Part shown: positions 1-9,826 of the stretch, in pieces | Position numbering within the stretch: position 1 is the stretch's first letter | Layout: each line of letters begins with the position of its first letter | Assembly (NCBI GenBank): GCA_029718625.1 | Contig: CM056387.1 | Coordinates: forward strand, 39,160,332-39,224,331 | Direction: 5' to 3' | DNA length: 64,000 nucleotides | From: Synaphobranchus kaupii | Lineage: Eukaryota > Chordata > Actinopteri > Anguilliformes > Synaphobranchidae | The notes under the pieces: generated by a model | What the model was told of the DNA's origin: nothing | What the model saw: only the letters and a program-made list of their open reading frames with translations | Databases searched by the model: none | Translations under genes and position numbers: made by a program

Positions 1-2440
1 TTTTTTTTGTTTTTTATTACTTATAAGGACATGGGAAGGAATGTTAAATTAGTTTTTAAAATATTGCAGTTACATAATAGTCCACTACAATGAAAATCAT
101 GCATTAAAGGTATAAAAAATGATTAGGATAATTTGTATTGGAATACAATAGAGGAAGACAATGTGCCTAAACATCAGGTGCTAACCGGTATGTAATAATA
201 AAAAATAGGAAGGTTCATAAGATTTACCTAGATTTGTGTGCAGTCTCATTTACTTAACATTAGTTGATCCAGTAGACTAGCACCAATACATTTAACAGAT
301 ATAAATGTTTGAGTATAATCCCACTATTTTAAATTAATGGAATACAATAAAAATGTGTTTTCTGCACACTTACCACAACTATAAAAAATATTTTTTGTGA
401 TTAAGTTTTTTTCCCAGTCAGAAAAACAAACATACTAGGCCTGTACATATTGAAAAAGCAGAAATACAGTAATAACAATCATAAAGGTCACAATAGTGGC
501 ATCCTGTGAAAACATAAGAACAGTGGGACAGAGAGGGAGAGATAGAGAGAAAAGGAGAGATAGAGAAAGAGGGGGATAGAGGGAGAAAGGGGGAGTGAGG
601 GGAAGAGGGATGGAAGGAGAGAGGAAAAGGGTGAGTGCCTGTTTGTACATCCTTGTAGTCATGTACATCCATTGGTGAAGATTAAGGGGGCGTCTAAGTG
701 GCCTGAGATCTCAATCGGCGCACCCCCCCGCCCCGGTCCAAGATAGCAATTAGAATACCCACCCCCAAGTTTGTAATCTTAAATTTCACACCCTCACTCC
801 CCAGTCCAGTGAGTCCACAATAGCAATCTGACACCCACCCCCACCCCGGGTCATGCTTGCAAATCTCCATCAGGCACTAGGCCCACCCCCCTTCACCCTC
901 TGCGATAGGCAGTCTACCCCCAATCAGTAACCCCCCCCCCCACATTCCCACACTGGCACCCCTTGCTTAAATGGCAAACTCCGCCGATGTTTACAGCCCT
1001 TTTATGACAGAAATGTGCACCAAATGGCTCATTGAAAACATAGGCCACACATGCAGATTACAACCTTAATGCATGATGTCCACTACAGTGGACAGAAAGT
1101 TTATAGTCATTTTCTCATTGTTCTCGTTGCATCTTACCTAATCAGAATATACATTTTTAACATGCCTGTTCTCTTGGAATAGAAGGTTTTCACAGCTATA
1201 CCATATGTACTTGGTACATTTCCACATTTCCACTTCCAGTATATAACGTCAACTTTATGTTGTAAGGTGGTTCAAATTTGAAGGTTTTTAAACATTAAAT
1301 TCATAATGTTAAAAATAGAATTTTGTAATGATATTGCAATTTAAGTCAATCTGTGACGTTGCCTTTGAGGTATGTGAAGGTTGAAAATTACATAGACGAC
1401 GTCAATACATCGTTTCCACGTTACCAGTCACATGTTGTTTCACCGTCAATAATACAACTTTAATCCAACAGTCCTTGTAAAAAAGTAATAAATAAATAAG
1501 TTTGGCATGACATCTCATGTCACAGGACCAAGGGTACACACATCGTTGTGCATTCTTTATTGTTGATCGATTGATTGATGCGCTTGCCTTCAACGAGATT
1601 CAAACTTTGATATAGGCTATTTTTTTCATTTCAACAAGTGATTAGAGTATTACCGCTGCGCCACCATGAATGCGGGTAAACTCGCGGCTGCATGCTGCAC
1701 CCTATCTTTTAAGTTATGGTCTGATTATCGTTGCACCTACGACGTGTCATTTTTGGCTAGCGCTGTCATATTGCATTATGTTATACTGGTGATCTGAGTG
1801 TCTCGGTCTAGCTGTTTCAGCCAATTGCATCAATGGGAAAGCACTCTCAAACCACGCATTGGGTGTTTGAAAGCTTCCTAAATAATTTAACTTTGTGTAT
1901 TGTGTTAATGTCTAGTGTTCTGAATGTGATTTTAAAAGTTGACGCACTTCTGTAAAAGTCGAAAGCGATTGCGCTAAAACCACCACAAACATGTCACAGT
2001 TGTTCACGTTATTTTATGGGCGCATATAAGTCCGGCCACATAGGCGTGTGCACAACGCGTGTACACCATCCTGTCTGTTACACACGGGTGTGCACAAGCA
2101 TGACTAAAAATATCAAGATTACAATGTGAAATATTATTGTGTCGACTGTATCAAAAAATGCATAATAATAAAAGGGTCCATCGATCAAAGACCACATACA
2201 GTACATACCTGTTTCACAGCGAAGGGGAATGCTGCTTTCAATTGCATTTATCCTGCCAGATTTTAACAAACGTCTATCATCTCCTGGCAGCTGAGCTGGT
2301 GACGACTGTCCGCTGTTCCTATATGCACTCCCTATTGCTGTAAAATTAACGGCTGCATTAGGCTACTTTTTTTTTTTGTTGCAAGTTCCAGCATCTCAAA
2401 AATAAATCTGCCGTAAATTCATAAAATGCTAAAATTATGC
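1..2440. other. AT-rich intergenic DNA, no gene seen
   Basis: No open frame here looks like protein. Positions 524-640 are a purine-rich (GA) stretch whose complement gives a spurious Ser/Pro/Leu-rich frame. Positions 721-940 are C-rich with several runs of 7-10 C. Around 1595-1660 the minus strand carries a weak A-box/B-box pair that could be a decayed SINE head. The rest shows no recognisable motif. Confidence 0.6.
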
Positions 2441-2517
2441 GGTAAAAGGTTAAACAATCCTGACATCAGTCTGCAGTTTGCTAGTTACAACTTCAGACTG
2501 ATGTTTAACTATTTACC
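2441..2517. other. 77-nt imperfect hairpin, pri-miRNA-like
   Basis: An 11-bp perfect stem (2463-2473 with 2494-2504) continues after one C-T mismatch through four more pairs to a loop near 2479-2488. Below a 9-nt bulge (2454-2462) a second stem pairs 2441-2453 with 2505-2517, with one mismatch and one G-U pair. Length, loop size and bulge are in the range of animal miRNA precursors. The arm containing CAGACTGATGTT shares a 12-13 nt core with miR-21, but the arm order and flanks do not match it, so I do not assign a family. A small palindromic MITE is an equal alternative. Expression cannot be judged from sequence. Confidence 0.4.
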
Positions 2518-3467
2518 TAGTTAGGTTGCTAATTTGCACACTTGTTGAACACAGTAGCTGACGTTACATCTCGTAATTGAAATACCACAACTAACATCTT
2601 GCTGGCATAGTTACTTGGCCAGCAGTAGCTAGCTAACATTATTGCATGTAACAATACAGAAAGGCAGTAAACCCCCACGGTTTAATGAATGCACAACGTG
2701 CTGTACCTTGTTCCACTGCCCATTCTGCAGTTAAACGACATTTTCTGTGAGAAATAGTTCTCTCAAGATCATATGTACTCAGTTTTATCAGAACTGCACT
2801 TAAGTTTATCTAGAACAGGGCTATCCAAAGTGAGAACGTTCCCTTTATTGTGTAATTTTCATACAGGAGCTTTTGAATTCATAGTCTGTTTATGCCTTTC
2901 TGGACATATAGGCTACTGTCTCTCTGCCTATTACAGTGTTTGACCAAATCCACTGAAGCCAGGCCAATGCGCTGAACACTCAATTCACCAGTGTCATCGC
3001 TGCCCTGTTGTTTTCCACCTGGCTATAATAGTTTTATGTCAGCAATGAGTGGATTTTCCATTGTCCTTGTTTCATAAGAGGAATTTAACAATTTACAACT
3101 TAGCCAACTGTAGTTACTGTATTTGCAAGATTTATTTATAGAATGTCAACTTGATATAATTTATAAAAACAATAAATAAATGGAAAAAAAAACTGTTCAC
3201 CCACTGAATTATACACTGTTCTTTTGGTTATCATTAGGAGTATGCTTAAACTACAATTAACTCCTAGTCCTTACAGCCATTCTGGCTTGAACATTTGATA
3301 AATTATTTGAACATCTTGATATTCCTGACAACTGAGGTTGATATAAAGTTGTTGATATTGCAGCTTATTAATTTAATCTTTATTTGGCCAGTCTGGTGGT
3401 AATATTCTTGTATGTATATATATCTTGTATGTTCTTATTTACAAAGTCAGATTCCAAAATTACATAT
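2518..3467. other. AT-rich unique sequence, nothing recognised
   Basis: No convincing open frame, tandem repeat or transposon end is visible here. Confidence 0.6.
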
Positions 3468-3540
3468 TGGTATTATTGGTCTTTGTGGTATTATCAATAA
3501 TTTTCACTGTTAATTGTTGCATTTTTCAATTGTGCATGTA
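3468..3540. repeat. Left flank shared with 9048-9117
   Basis: About 70 bp ending GTGCATGTACA matches 9048-9117 almost exactly. In the second copy it runs straight into the CCCCAATT-type transposon end. Here the same junction is split by the 2.5 kb foldback element, whose other side (6034 on) carries that transposon end. The pair therefore serves as filled and empty versions of one site. Confidence 0.75.
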
Positions 3541-4500
3541 CAGTGCCCTCCACTATTATTGGCACCCCTGGTAAAGATGAGTAAAAAGGGTTATTAAAAA
3601 TTCACCGTTTGGTGAAATTAGCTTAAGCTCACATTGAAAAAATGAGAAAAATGCAACCTTTTAATTGAAGTAAATTTATTATGAGAAAAAAAAATCAAGA
3701 AATCAACCCTCATCAAGAAATAATTATTTTTAACAAAACCATGTATGCCACAATTATTGGCACCCCTGCATTTATATATAGAATAAAGTAATCATTTTTA
3801 ATATTTGGTCGCATGTCCTTTGCATGCCGTGACTTCCTGATGTCTGTGACCCAACAACATCAAAAGACTCTTGATATCTTATTTTATGGTACTCTTACAA
3901 GCGATACTATAACATCTATGCATTTGAATGGATCTCTATGAGAATTGGGGGGTGGGACTAGATTTAGCTGTAAATTATGCTGGAAAGTATAGAATACATG
4001 GTTGGCAAAATGCCTATAAGTCATCAAGGGTCTTACATATCAAACAAGCCTTAAACCATCACTCTGCTGCCAGAAATACAGTAGATGTAGATGGATAACT
4101 TGAAGGGTTTCTTCTCCTGACTTATTTTTCCATAGAATTCAATAGGAAAATTTGTCAGGAGAAACAACCCTTAAAGGGATAGTTCGGAATTTTGGACATA
4201 ATGTCTCAATTACGACTTACCCATGATGTAGTTGATTGATGGAAACCATTTTCAGATAATTCCATGCTGTCCCTTCTTTTTGCTAATGCTAGCGCAACTC
4301 TAAGGAAACTGCTAGCATCCACTACCAAACGCACTTAAACACTCCACAGTGCACCCAAAGCAAATAAAATACGACGACAGTCTATCGGGGTTATTTTCAG
4401 TGATTATACCATCAGTGATTATACCATCATTATACCAAACTATCGTTGAATCCTTTACTTTGTGCTCACCTAAATTCTCCGTGGAAGTATGGCGGAGCGA
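3541..4500. repeat. Left arm of the foldback element
   Basis: Blocks match the reverse complement of the right arm in order: 3541-3770 with 5820-6033, 3826-4090 with 5530-5790, 4172-4275 with 5385-5500, 4280-4425 with 5240-5385, and 4436-4499 with 5163-5225. The arm carries one extra 70-bp palindrome (4103-4172) missing from the right arm. It also has a short local duplication of a 'cagtgattatacc' motif near 4398-4430. Confidence 0.8.
4103..4172. repeat. 70-bp near-perfect palindrome nested in the left arm
   Basis: The outer 19 bases (4103-4121) pair with 4154-4172, and the centre is itself close to symmetric around GAATTC. The right arm has the uninterrupted sequence at the matching place (about 5495-5506). 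The flanking triplet CTT occurs on both sides, consistent with a 3-bp target duplication, although it is too short to be decisive. Confidence 0.6.
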
Positions 4501-4547
4501 TACTTTACGTTAGTAGGTAACGTAAAGTATAGCTCTGCCGCCGTATG
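4486..4547. repeat. Hairpin at the inner end of the left arm
   Basis: ATACTTTACGTTA and TAACGTAAAGTAT form a perfect 13-bp stem around a 5-nt loop (GTAGG). The stem continues outward through GCGGAGC/GCTCTGCCGC with small mismatches. The right side of this hairpin has the same orientation as the start of the right arm at 5163, so a small inverted duplication of the arm/core border has occurred. Confidence 0.6.
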
Positions 4548-4622
4548 TAGTGCCGACCAACAACAATATCGCGCGTGTGAAAGAATCAGACTCGTAGTAT
4601 TGTTAGCTAACGTTCAGGTAAG

Positions 4623-4913
4623 ATGGTATTTCGGTGTGTATTTAAAGGTTGTTCAAATCATGCAAAAAAATGGGCACCACAAAGTTTTCAACGATTTCTA
4701 GTGGAAGATCAACAAAGAAAGCAGCTGTGGCTTCTTGCTGCTCGCATGGATGTCAACACACCAATTGAGACTCTAAAAACGTTCAGTGTATGTAAGTGTG
4801 TAGTGACCATTTCACGGAGGATGACTATGTTAAAATCAAAAAAGACTGCTGTGCCATCACCTGTTTTTCTTCATGCACCGAAAACAACTGACGAGCAGGT
4901 AACTAATAAATGA
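4623..4913 (+). pseudogene. Decayed THAP-type zinc finger exon inside the foldback
   Basis: The frame from ATG 4623 begins MVFRCVFKGCSN and shows the THAP (C2CH) plan. It has a Cys-x4-Cys pair (C5, C10), the central SFQRF motif, an invariant-type Trp in QLWLLAAR, and the C-terminal AVP.P.F box (in KTAVPSPVF). The middle, which should hold Cys-x2-His, is out of frame. After FSVC there is an apparent insertion of about 8 nt, so CSDHFTEDDYV is found in the +1 frame. One extra A in a later A-run then restores the frame. In the open frame the histidine ligand is lost, so a working finger is unlikely. A splice-donor-like GCAG/GTAACT follows at about 4895-4904, suggesting this was a first exon of a THAP gene or of a P-element/THAP9-like transposase. 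The frame ends soon after. THAP domains bind DNA, and no effector domain is present here. Confidence 0.7.
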
Positions 4914-5162
4914 TTGCATGCGTGATCTATCTATTCAATTTAGCTAGCTAGTTGCCACGATTGGGAAGTCATGGAAGTGGTCAAACTTTTCCTGCAAATT
5001 GGTAGCCAGTGTGCTTGCTTGTATATGCTGTGTTATTCTGTAGCATGTTTGTGTTTAGCTGACTTGTTGTTTACCAAATATGTAACTTTACGGCAAAACG
5101 GATTGTGTCGGCAACTGTGGAGTACAGCATAGCCTACAGGCAGATACCCTGGCTAATCTACA

Positions 5163-6033
5163 GCTAGCTCTGCCGCCGTACTTCCACAGAGAATATAGGT
5201 CAGCACAAAGTAAAGGATTCAACGATAGTTTGACTTAAAAAATTATGGTATAATCACTGAAAATAACCCCGATAGACTGTCGTCGTATTTTATTTGCTTT
5301 GGGTGCACTGTGGAGTGTTTAAGTGCGTTTGGTAGTGGATGCTACCAGTTACCTTAGAGTTGCGCTAGCATTAGCAATGTGTGTATGTCCAAAAGAAGGG
5401 ACAGCATGGAATTATCTGAAAATGGTTTCCATCAATCAACTACATCATGGTTAAGTCGTAATTGAGACATTATGTCCAAAATTCCGAACTATCCCTTTAA
5501 AGTGATCCATCCATATCGACTGCATATCTGGCAGCAGAGTGATGGTTTGAGGCTCGTTTGATACCTCTGACCCTTGATGACTTACAGCCATTTTACCAAC
5601 CATGTATTCCCTGGTGTTCCAGCATAATTTACAGCTAAATCTAGTCCCACCCCCCAATTCCCATAGAGATCCATTCAAATGCAGATGCATTATATTATCG
5701 CTAAGTTGTAAGAGTACCAGAAAATAAGATATCAAGAGTCTTTTGATGTTGTTGGGTCACAGACATCAGGAAGTCATGGCATACAAAAGATATGCAACCA
5801 AATATTTAAAATTATTACTTTATTCTATATATAAATGCAGGGGTGCCTATAATTGTGGAACACGTGGTTTTGTTAAAAATAATTATTTCTTGATGAGGGA
5901 TTTTTTTTTCTCATAATAAATTTACTTCAATTAAAGGTTGGATTTTTCTCATTTTTTTCAGTGCGAGATTAAGCAAATTCACCAAGCGGTGAATTTTTAA
6001 TAACCCTTTTTACTCATCTTTAGCAGGGGTGCC
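5163..6033. repeat. Right arm of the foldback element
   Basis: This is the reverse complement of 3541-4500 without the 70-bp palindrome. It ends at GGGGTGCC; the expected last bases of a Tc1-type end (through CACTGTA) are missing and the neighbouring transposon begins at once. Near 5765-5810 the plus strand reads the Tc1-like tail motif (AYKRYATKY). Confidence 0.8.
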
Positions 6034-6345
6034 AAACCCCAATTACAAAAAAGTTGGGACAGTATGTTAAATGCACATAAACGCAGAAAGCAGTGATTTG
6101 TAAATTCATTTTACATATATTTAATTGAAAACCATATAAAGAAAAGATATTTAATGTTTTACTTAAAACTTTGCTGATTTTTGTAAATATAGGCTAATTC
6201 CGAATTTGATGCCTGCAACACGTTCCAAAAAGCTGGGACAGGGGCAAAACAATAAATACTGGGAAGTTCAAACAACACCTGTTTGGAACATTCCACAGGT
6301 AAACGGGTGATGCTATCATGACTGGGTATAAAAGGATATAAAAAG
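6034..6345 (+). mobile_element. 5' end of a common fish DNA transposon (CCCCAATT...TTGGGAC type)
   Basis: The start AACCCCAATT...AAAAGTTGGGAC, the repeated motif TTCCAAAAAGCTGGGAC about 190 bp later, and the following GGAACATTCCACAGGT and TATA motif match a dispersed element familiar from many teleost genomes. I believe it is a cut-and-paste DNA transposon but cannot give the superfamily with certainty. Only the leader region is present, with no transposase. The first 200 bp match 9116-9327. Confidence 0.65.
6323..6334 (+). promoter_or_regulatory. TATA box of the transposon leader
   Basis: GGGTATAAAAGG is a strong TATA consensus at the usual place in this transposon's leader. No coding sequence follows in this copy. 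Confidence 0.35.
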
Positions 6346-6352
6346 ACTGTTT

Positions 6353-6452
6353 ATCTTATTTTCAGGTACTCTTACAAGTGATACTATAACCTCTCTGCAT
6401 TTGAATGGATCTACGTATATGGGAACTGGGGGGTGGGACTAGATTAAGCTGT
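6353..6452. repeat. Dispersed piece of the foldback arm
   Basis: About 100 bp (TACTCTTACAAGTGATACTA ... GGGGGGTGGGACTAGATTAA) match the internal arm sequence at 3885-3985. The family also occurs at 24985-25048 and 55861-56045, so the arm sequence was already a dispersed repeat. Confidence 0.7.
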
Positions 6453-7023
6453 AAAGTTTTGTGCAAGAAGACCATGTGACAGGAAATTATATCACAGAGA
6501 AGGACCCCTGATGACCCTAATTGCTGCATGCCAAGTTTAGTAACTCTCTTTAAAATAATTGAGATAATTAGACTTTTAGGGTATGGTTAGGTATGCTTAG
6601 GTTTACATGTCAAATGGTATGACCCCAGGAAAACATTGATCATTCATCATAATTATAAAAATGAGTATTTACTTAAAAAATTATGTTTGAAACATTCACA
6701 CCAAGGACATGTGCTTACATGGTGTCCATGATAATGCCTGTCAAATTTAAATTTAAATGTAAAATGGTGTAACCGACTCCTATTACAAGTCTTCTGTTAG
6801 AGGCCAATTTTGTCAAATATCAGTAGTTTATGATGCTGATTAAAGATGTAATATTTATATTACATCTTTGACACCTACTGTTGAACATGAACAGCAGCTT
6901 TAAAAGACCTAAAACTCCAATAATTCAGTGATAGGAGAAATGTTACTCATTAAGATTAAAATATGTAAAATACAATTTATTAAATTTCTGCTATTTTATA
7001 ATTAATACAATAGAGCCTCTTTT
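6453..7023. other. AT-rich unique sequence, nothing recognised
   Basis: A short inverted repeat (AAAGATGTAATATTTATATTACATCTTT, about 6843-6870, partly palindromic) is the only structure noticed. Confidence 0.5.
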
Positions 7024-7875
7024 CTGCCCCTAATGCCCTCTCTACCATTGGCCCTGGCTCCCTCTGCCCCTACTGCCCTCTCTACCATTGGCCCTGGCTC
7101 TCTCTACCCCTAATGCCCTCTCTACTATTGGCCCTGGCTCCCTCTGTCCCAATGCCCTCTTTACCCCTAATGCCCTCTGTACCATTGGCCCTGGCCCCCT
7201 CTGCCCCTAATGCCCTCTCTACCATTGGCCCTGGCCCCCTCTGCCCCTAATGCCCTCTCTACCATTGGCCCTGGCTCTCTCTACTAATGCCCTCTCTACC
7301 ATTGGCCCAGGCCCACTCTGCCCTCTCTACTATTGGCCCTGGCCCCCTCTACCCCTAATGCCCTCTGTACCATTGGCCCTGGATCTCTCTACCCCTACTG
7401 CCCTCTCTACCATTGGCCCTGGCTCCCTCTGCCCCTAATGCCCTCTCTACTATTGGCCCTGGCCCCCTCTGCCCCTAATGTCCTCTCTACCATTGGCCCT
7501 GGCCCCCTCTGCCCCTAATGCCCTCTCTACCATTGGCCCTGGCCCCCTCTGCCCCTAATGCCCTCTCTACCATTGGCCCTGGCCCCCTCTGCCCCTAATG
7601 CCCTCTCTACCATTGGCCCTGGCCCCCTCTGCCCCTAATGCCCTCTCTACCATTGGCCCTGGCTCTCTCTACTAATGCCCTCTCTACCATTGGCCCAGGC
7701 CCACTCTGCCCTCTCTACTATTGGCCCTGGCCCCCTCTACCCCTAATGCCCTCTGTACCATTGGCCCTGGATCTCTCTACCCCTACTGCCCTCTCTACCA
7801 TTGGCCCTGGCCCCCTCTGCCCCTAATGCCCTCTCTACTATTGGCCCTGGCCCCCTCTGCCCCTAATGTCCTCTT
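7024..7875. repeat. 40-bp minisatellite with internal segmental duplication
   Basis: The unit is 40 bp and reads about ACCATTGGCCCTGGCYCCCT followed by CTGCCCCTAATGCCCTCTCT, with roughly 21 copies. A block with short variant units near 7250-7470 recurs at 7638-7858 (offset 388 bp), so a multi-unit segment was copied inside the array. Pro/Leu-rich open frames across it result from the repeat and are not genes. Confidence 0.9.
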
Positions 7876-8523
7876 ATTCCTATCACAGCACAATGATTCA
7901 TACGCTTTAGACTCAGCAAGCAAACTCATTCACATTTTCTTCAGAAAATGTAACCTTTTCTTGCTTGATTTTCAGTGTCAATTTCTTCAACAAACAATGG
8001 CCTTTGACTGTAGAAGCAACAAGGTCAGGTGGTGTAACTGGTTTGTGTCAATTGGCGTAACCAGTATTTTTCATAAAAATATGATCATATACAGGAAAAT
8101 TTAAGTGGAATAAAATGTAATCCTCTATTGCAGTGTAATATGTTTTTTTTTAACAATTTCTACATAATTTGTCAAAGATTATTTAGAAAACAGGTGTTTT
8201 CAGCATACCGTATGTCCTGCTCAATATTGCAGAAACGCATAAAATTTTAATTTAGAGATAATCCTAATAAAATCTATTTTCATGTGATATTTTAAAATGA
8301 GTACTTACGTACACTCTAGGTGGATAAAATATTTAATATTTCTCATTCTTTTGTGGTTACACCACTTGACATTTTCAGGCGCATTCAGTCTTTCATTTTA
8401 ACAAATCTGATGCATGCTTTTAAAACAGGTTTTAAAAGATTTTTTAAATTGCTCATCTTGCCAACCCTTATTTGTCACTGACCGATTAAACCTTGTCTGT
8501 GTTGCGGCAAATATTTTCCCCAA
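7876..8523. other. AT-rich sequence, nothing recognised
   Basis: No gene-like frame or transposon end. The motif GGTGTAACTGG/GGCGTAACCAG near 8030-8060 is a short imperfect repeat. Confidence 0.5.
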
Positions 8524-9826
8524 TAATTTTAAATGTCTTACCATTTCAGCCTGAGTCTGTAGATATCTCTCTTCAAGAGCATTGATAATGGACCTGCAGT
8601 TCTGTTCTGTGTTCTTTGAGCCAGATAGTAAGCCTGGTTAATGTGGACTTGGTTAAGTTACGAAGTTCAACAGAGGTCAGTTATTGAGAGCAGCCAGGGG
8701 GGATGGGCAGGCCATTGCTGATTGGTGCAGAGTTCATCACCCCTCTGCTCCCTCATACAATGTATCAAAATCACCTACACTGCTGCCATAGAGCACCTCA
8801 CAATATCACTCAACTGTCTGCTTGACTGGCTCAGTGCTGTAGAAAATTATATTTCTTTTGGTTTCCATAACTAAATATTTATCTTACTGCAATACATAAT
8901 TAGACAAATTAGATTTTATATATGTAAAACTGATAACTGGCCATTGCCTTAACACAATTAATTGCCTTAACACAATTCTACCACAATTTTATAAATACAT
9001 CACATTAAATGATTATATAATTTGAATAAACTGAGGGAGTATAGTTATTATTATTGGTCTTTGTGGTATTATCAGTAATTTTCAGTTAATTGTTGCATTT
9101 TTCAATTGTGCATGTACAAACCCCAATTCCAAAGAAATTGGGACTATGTTAAATGCACATAAAAGCAGAAAGCTGTGATTTGTAAATTCACTTTTACATA
9201 TATTTAATTGAAAACTGTATGAAGAAAAGATATTTAATGTTTTACCTTATCAACTTTATTGATTTTTGTAAATATACGCCAATTCCGAATTTGATGCTTG
9301 CAACACATTCCAAAAAAGTTGGGACATCTTTTCTTAATTTTAAATGTCTTACCATTTCAGCCTGAGTCTGTAGATATCTCTCTTCAATAGCATTGATGAT
9401 GGACCTGCAGTTCTGTTCTGTGTTCTTTGTGCCAGATAGTAAGCCTGGTTAATGTGGACTTGGTTAAGTTACGAAGTTCAACAGAGGTCAGTTATTGAGA
9501 GCAGCCAGGGGGGATGGGCAGGCCATTGCTGATTGGTGCAGAGTTCATCACCCCTCTGCTCCCTCATACAATGTATCAAAATCACCTACACTGCTGCCAT
9601 AGAGCACCTCACAATATCACTCAACTGTCTGCTTGACTGGCTCATTGCTGTAGACAATTATATTTCTTTTGGTTTCCATAACTAAATATTATCTTACTAC
9701 AATTCATAATTAGACAAATTAGATTTTATATATGTAAAACTGCTAGCTAACACAATTCTACCACTATTTTATAAATACATCACATTAAATAATTATATAA
9801 TTTGTATAAACTGAGGGAGTGTAGTC
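8524..9826. repeat. 811-bp tandem duplication (second copy partial)
   Basis: Unit 1 spans 8524-9334 and unit 2 starts again at 9335 and runs to about 9826. Identity is high from TAATTTTAAATGTCTTACC through GAGGGAGT. The last third of unit 1 (9046-9334), with the CCCCAATT-type transposon, is not repeated. Small indels, such as a 'cacaattaattgccttaa' stretch near 8952 only in unit 1, show some age. Confidence 0.85.
9116..9330 (+). mobile_element. Second copy of the CCCCAATT...TTGGGAC transposon end
   Basis: It matches 6034-6241, including the two direct TTGGGAC motifs, and is preceded by the same 70-bp flank as 3468-3540. No foldback element separates flank from element here. Confidence 0.65.

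Larger units (their letters stand above)
3541..6033. mobile_element. Foldback (long inverted repeat) Tc1-derived element with THAP core
   Basis: The left terminus begins CAGTGCCCTCC next to a TA, as in a widespread fish Tc1-like family, and continues with the sub-terminal motif ATTATTGGCACCCCTGG. The same sequence returns in reverse complement up to 6033, though the right end has lost its last 20-odd bases. The two arms are inverted copies over nearly their whole length, leaving a unique core of about 600 bp. Each arm has, just inside the TIR, about 15 codons resembling the ACKG.ATKY tail of Tc1 transposase, reading outward. Farther in, the arms hold sequence not typical of Tc1. The core encodes a damaged THAP finger. 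There is no transposase here, so the element is non-autonomous. It may be a composite formed by inverted duplication of a Tc1 3' end, or a long-TIR MITE that captured a THAP exon. Confidence 0.8.

Noticed and set aside
1575..1665. Minus-strand tRNA-derived SINE head (GGTGGCGCAGCGGT and GTTTGAATCTC)
   Set aside because: A-box is good but the B-box is weak, spacing is long, and no body, tail or target duplication is visible.
2489..2510. miR-21 identity for the hairpin arm
   Set aside because: Only a 12-13 nt core matches; the 5' seed position and the partner arm differ from miR-21.
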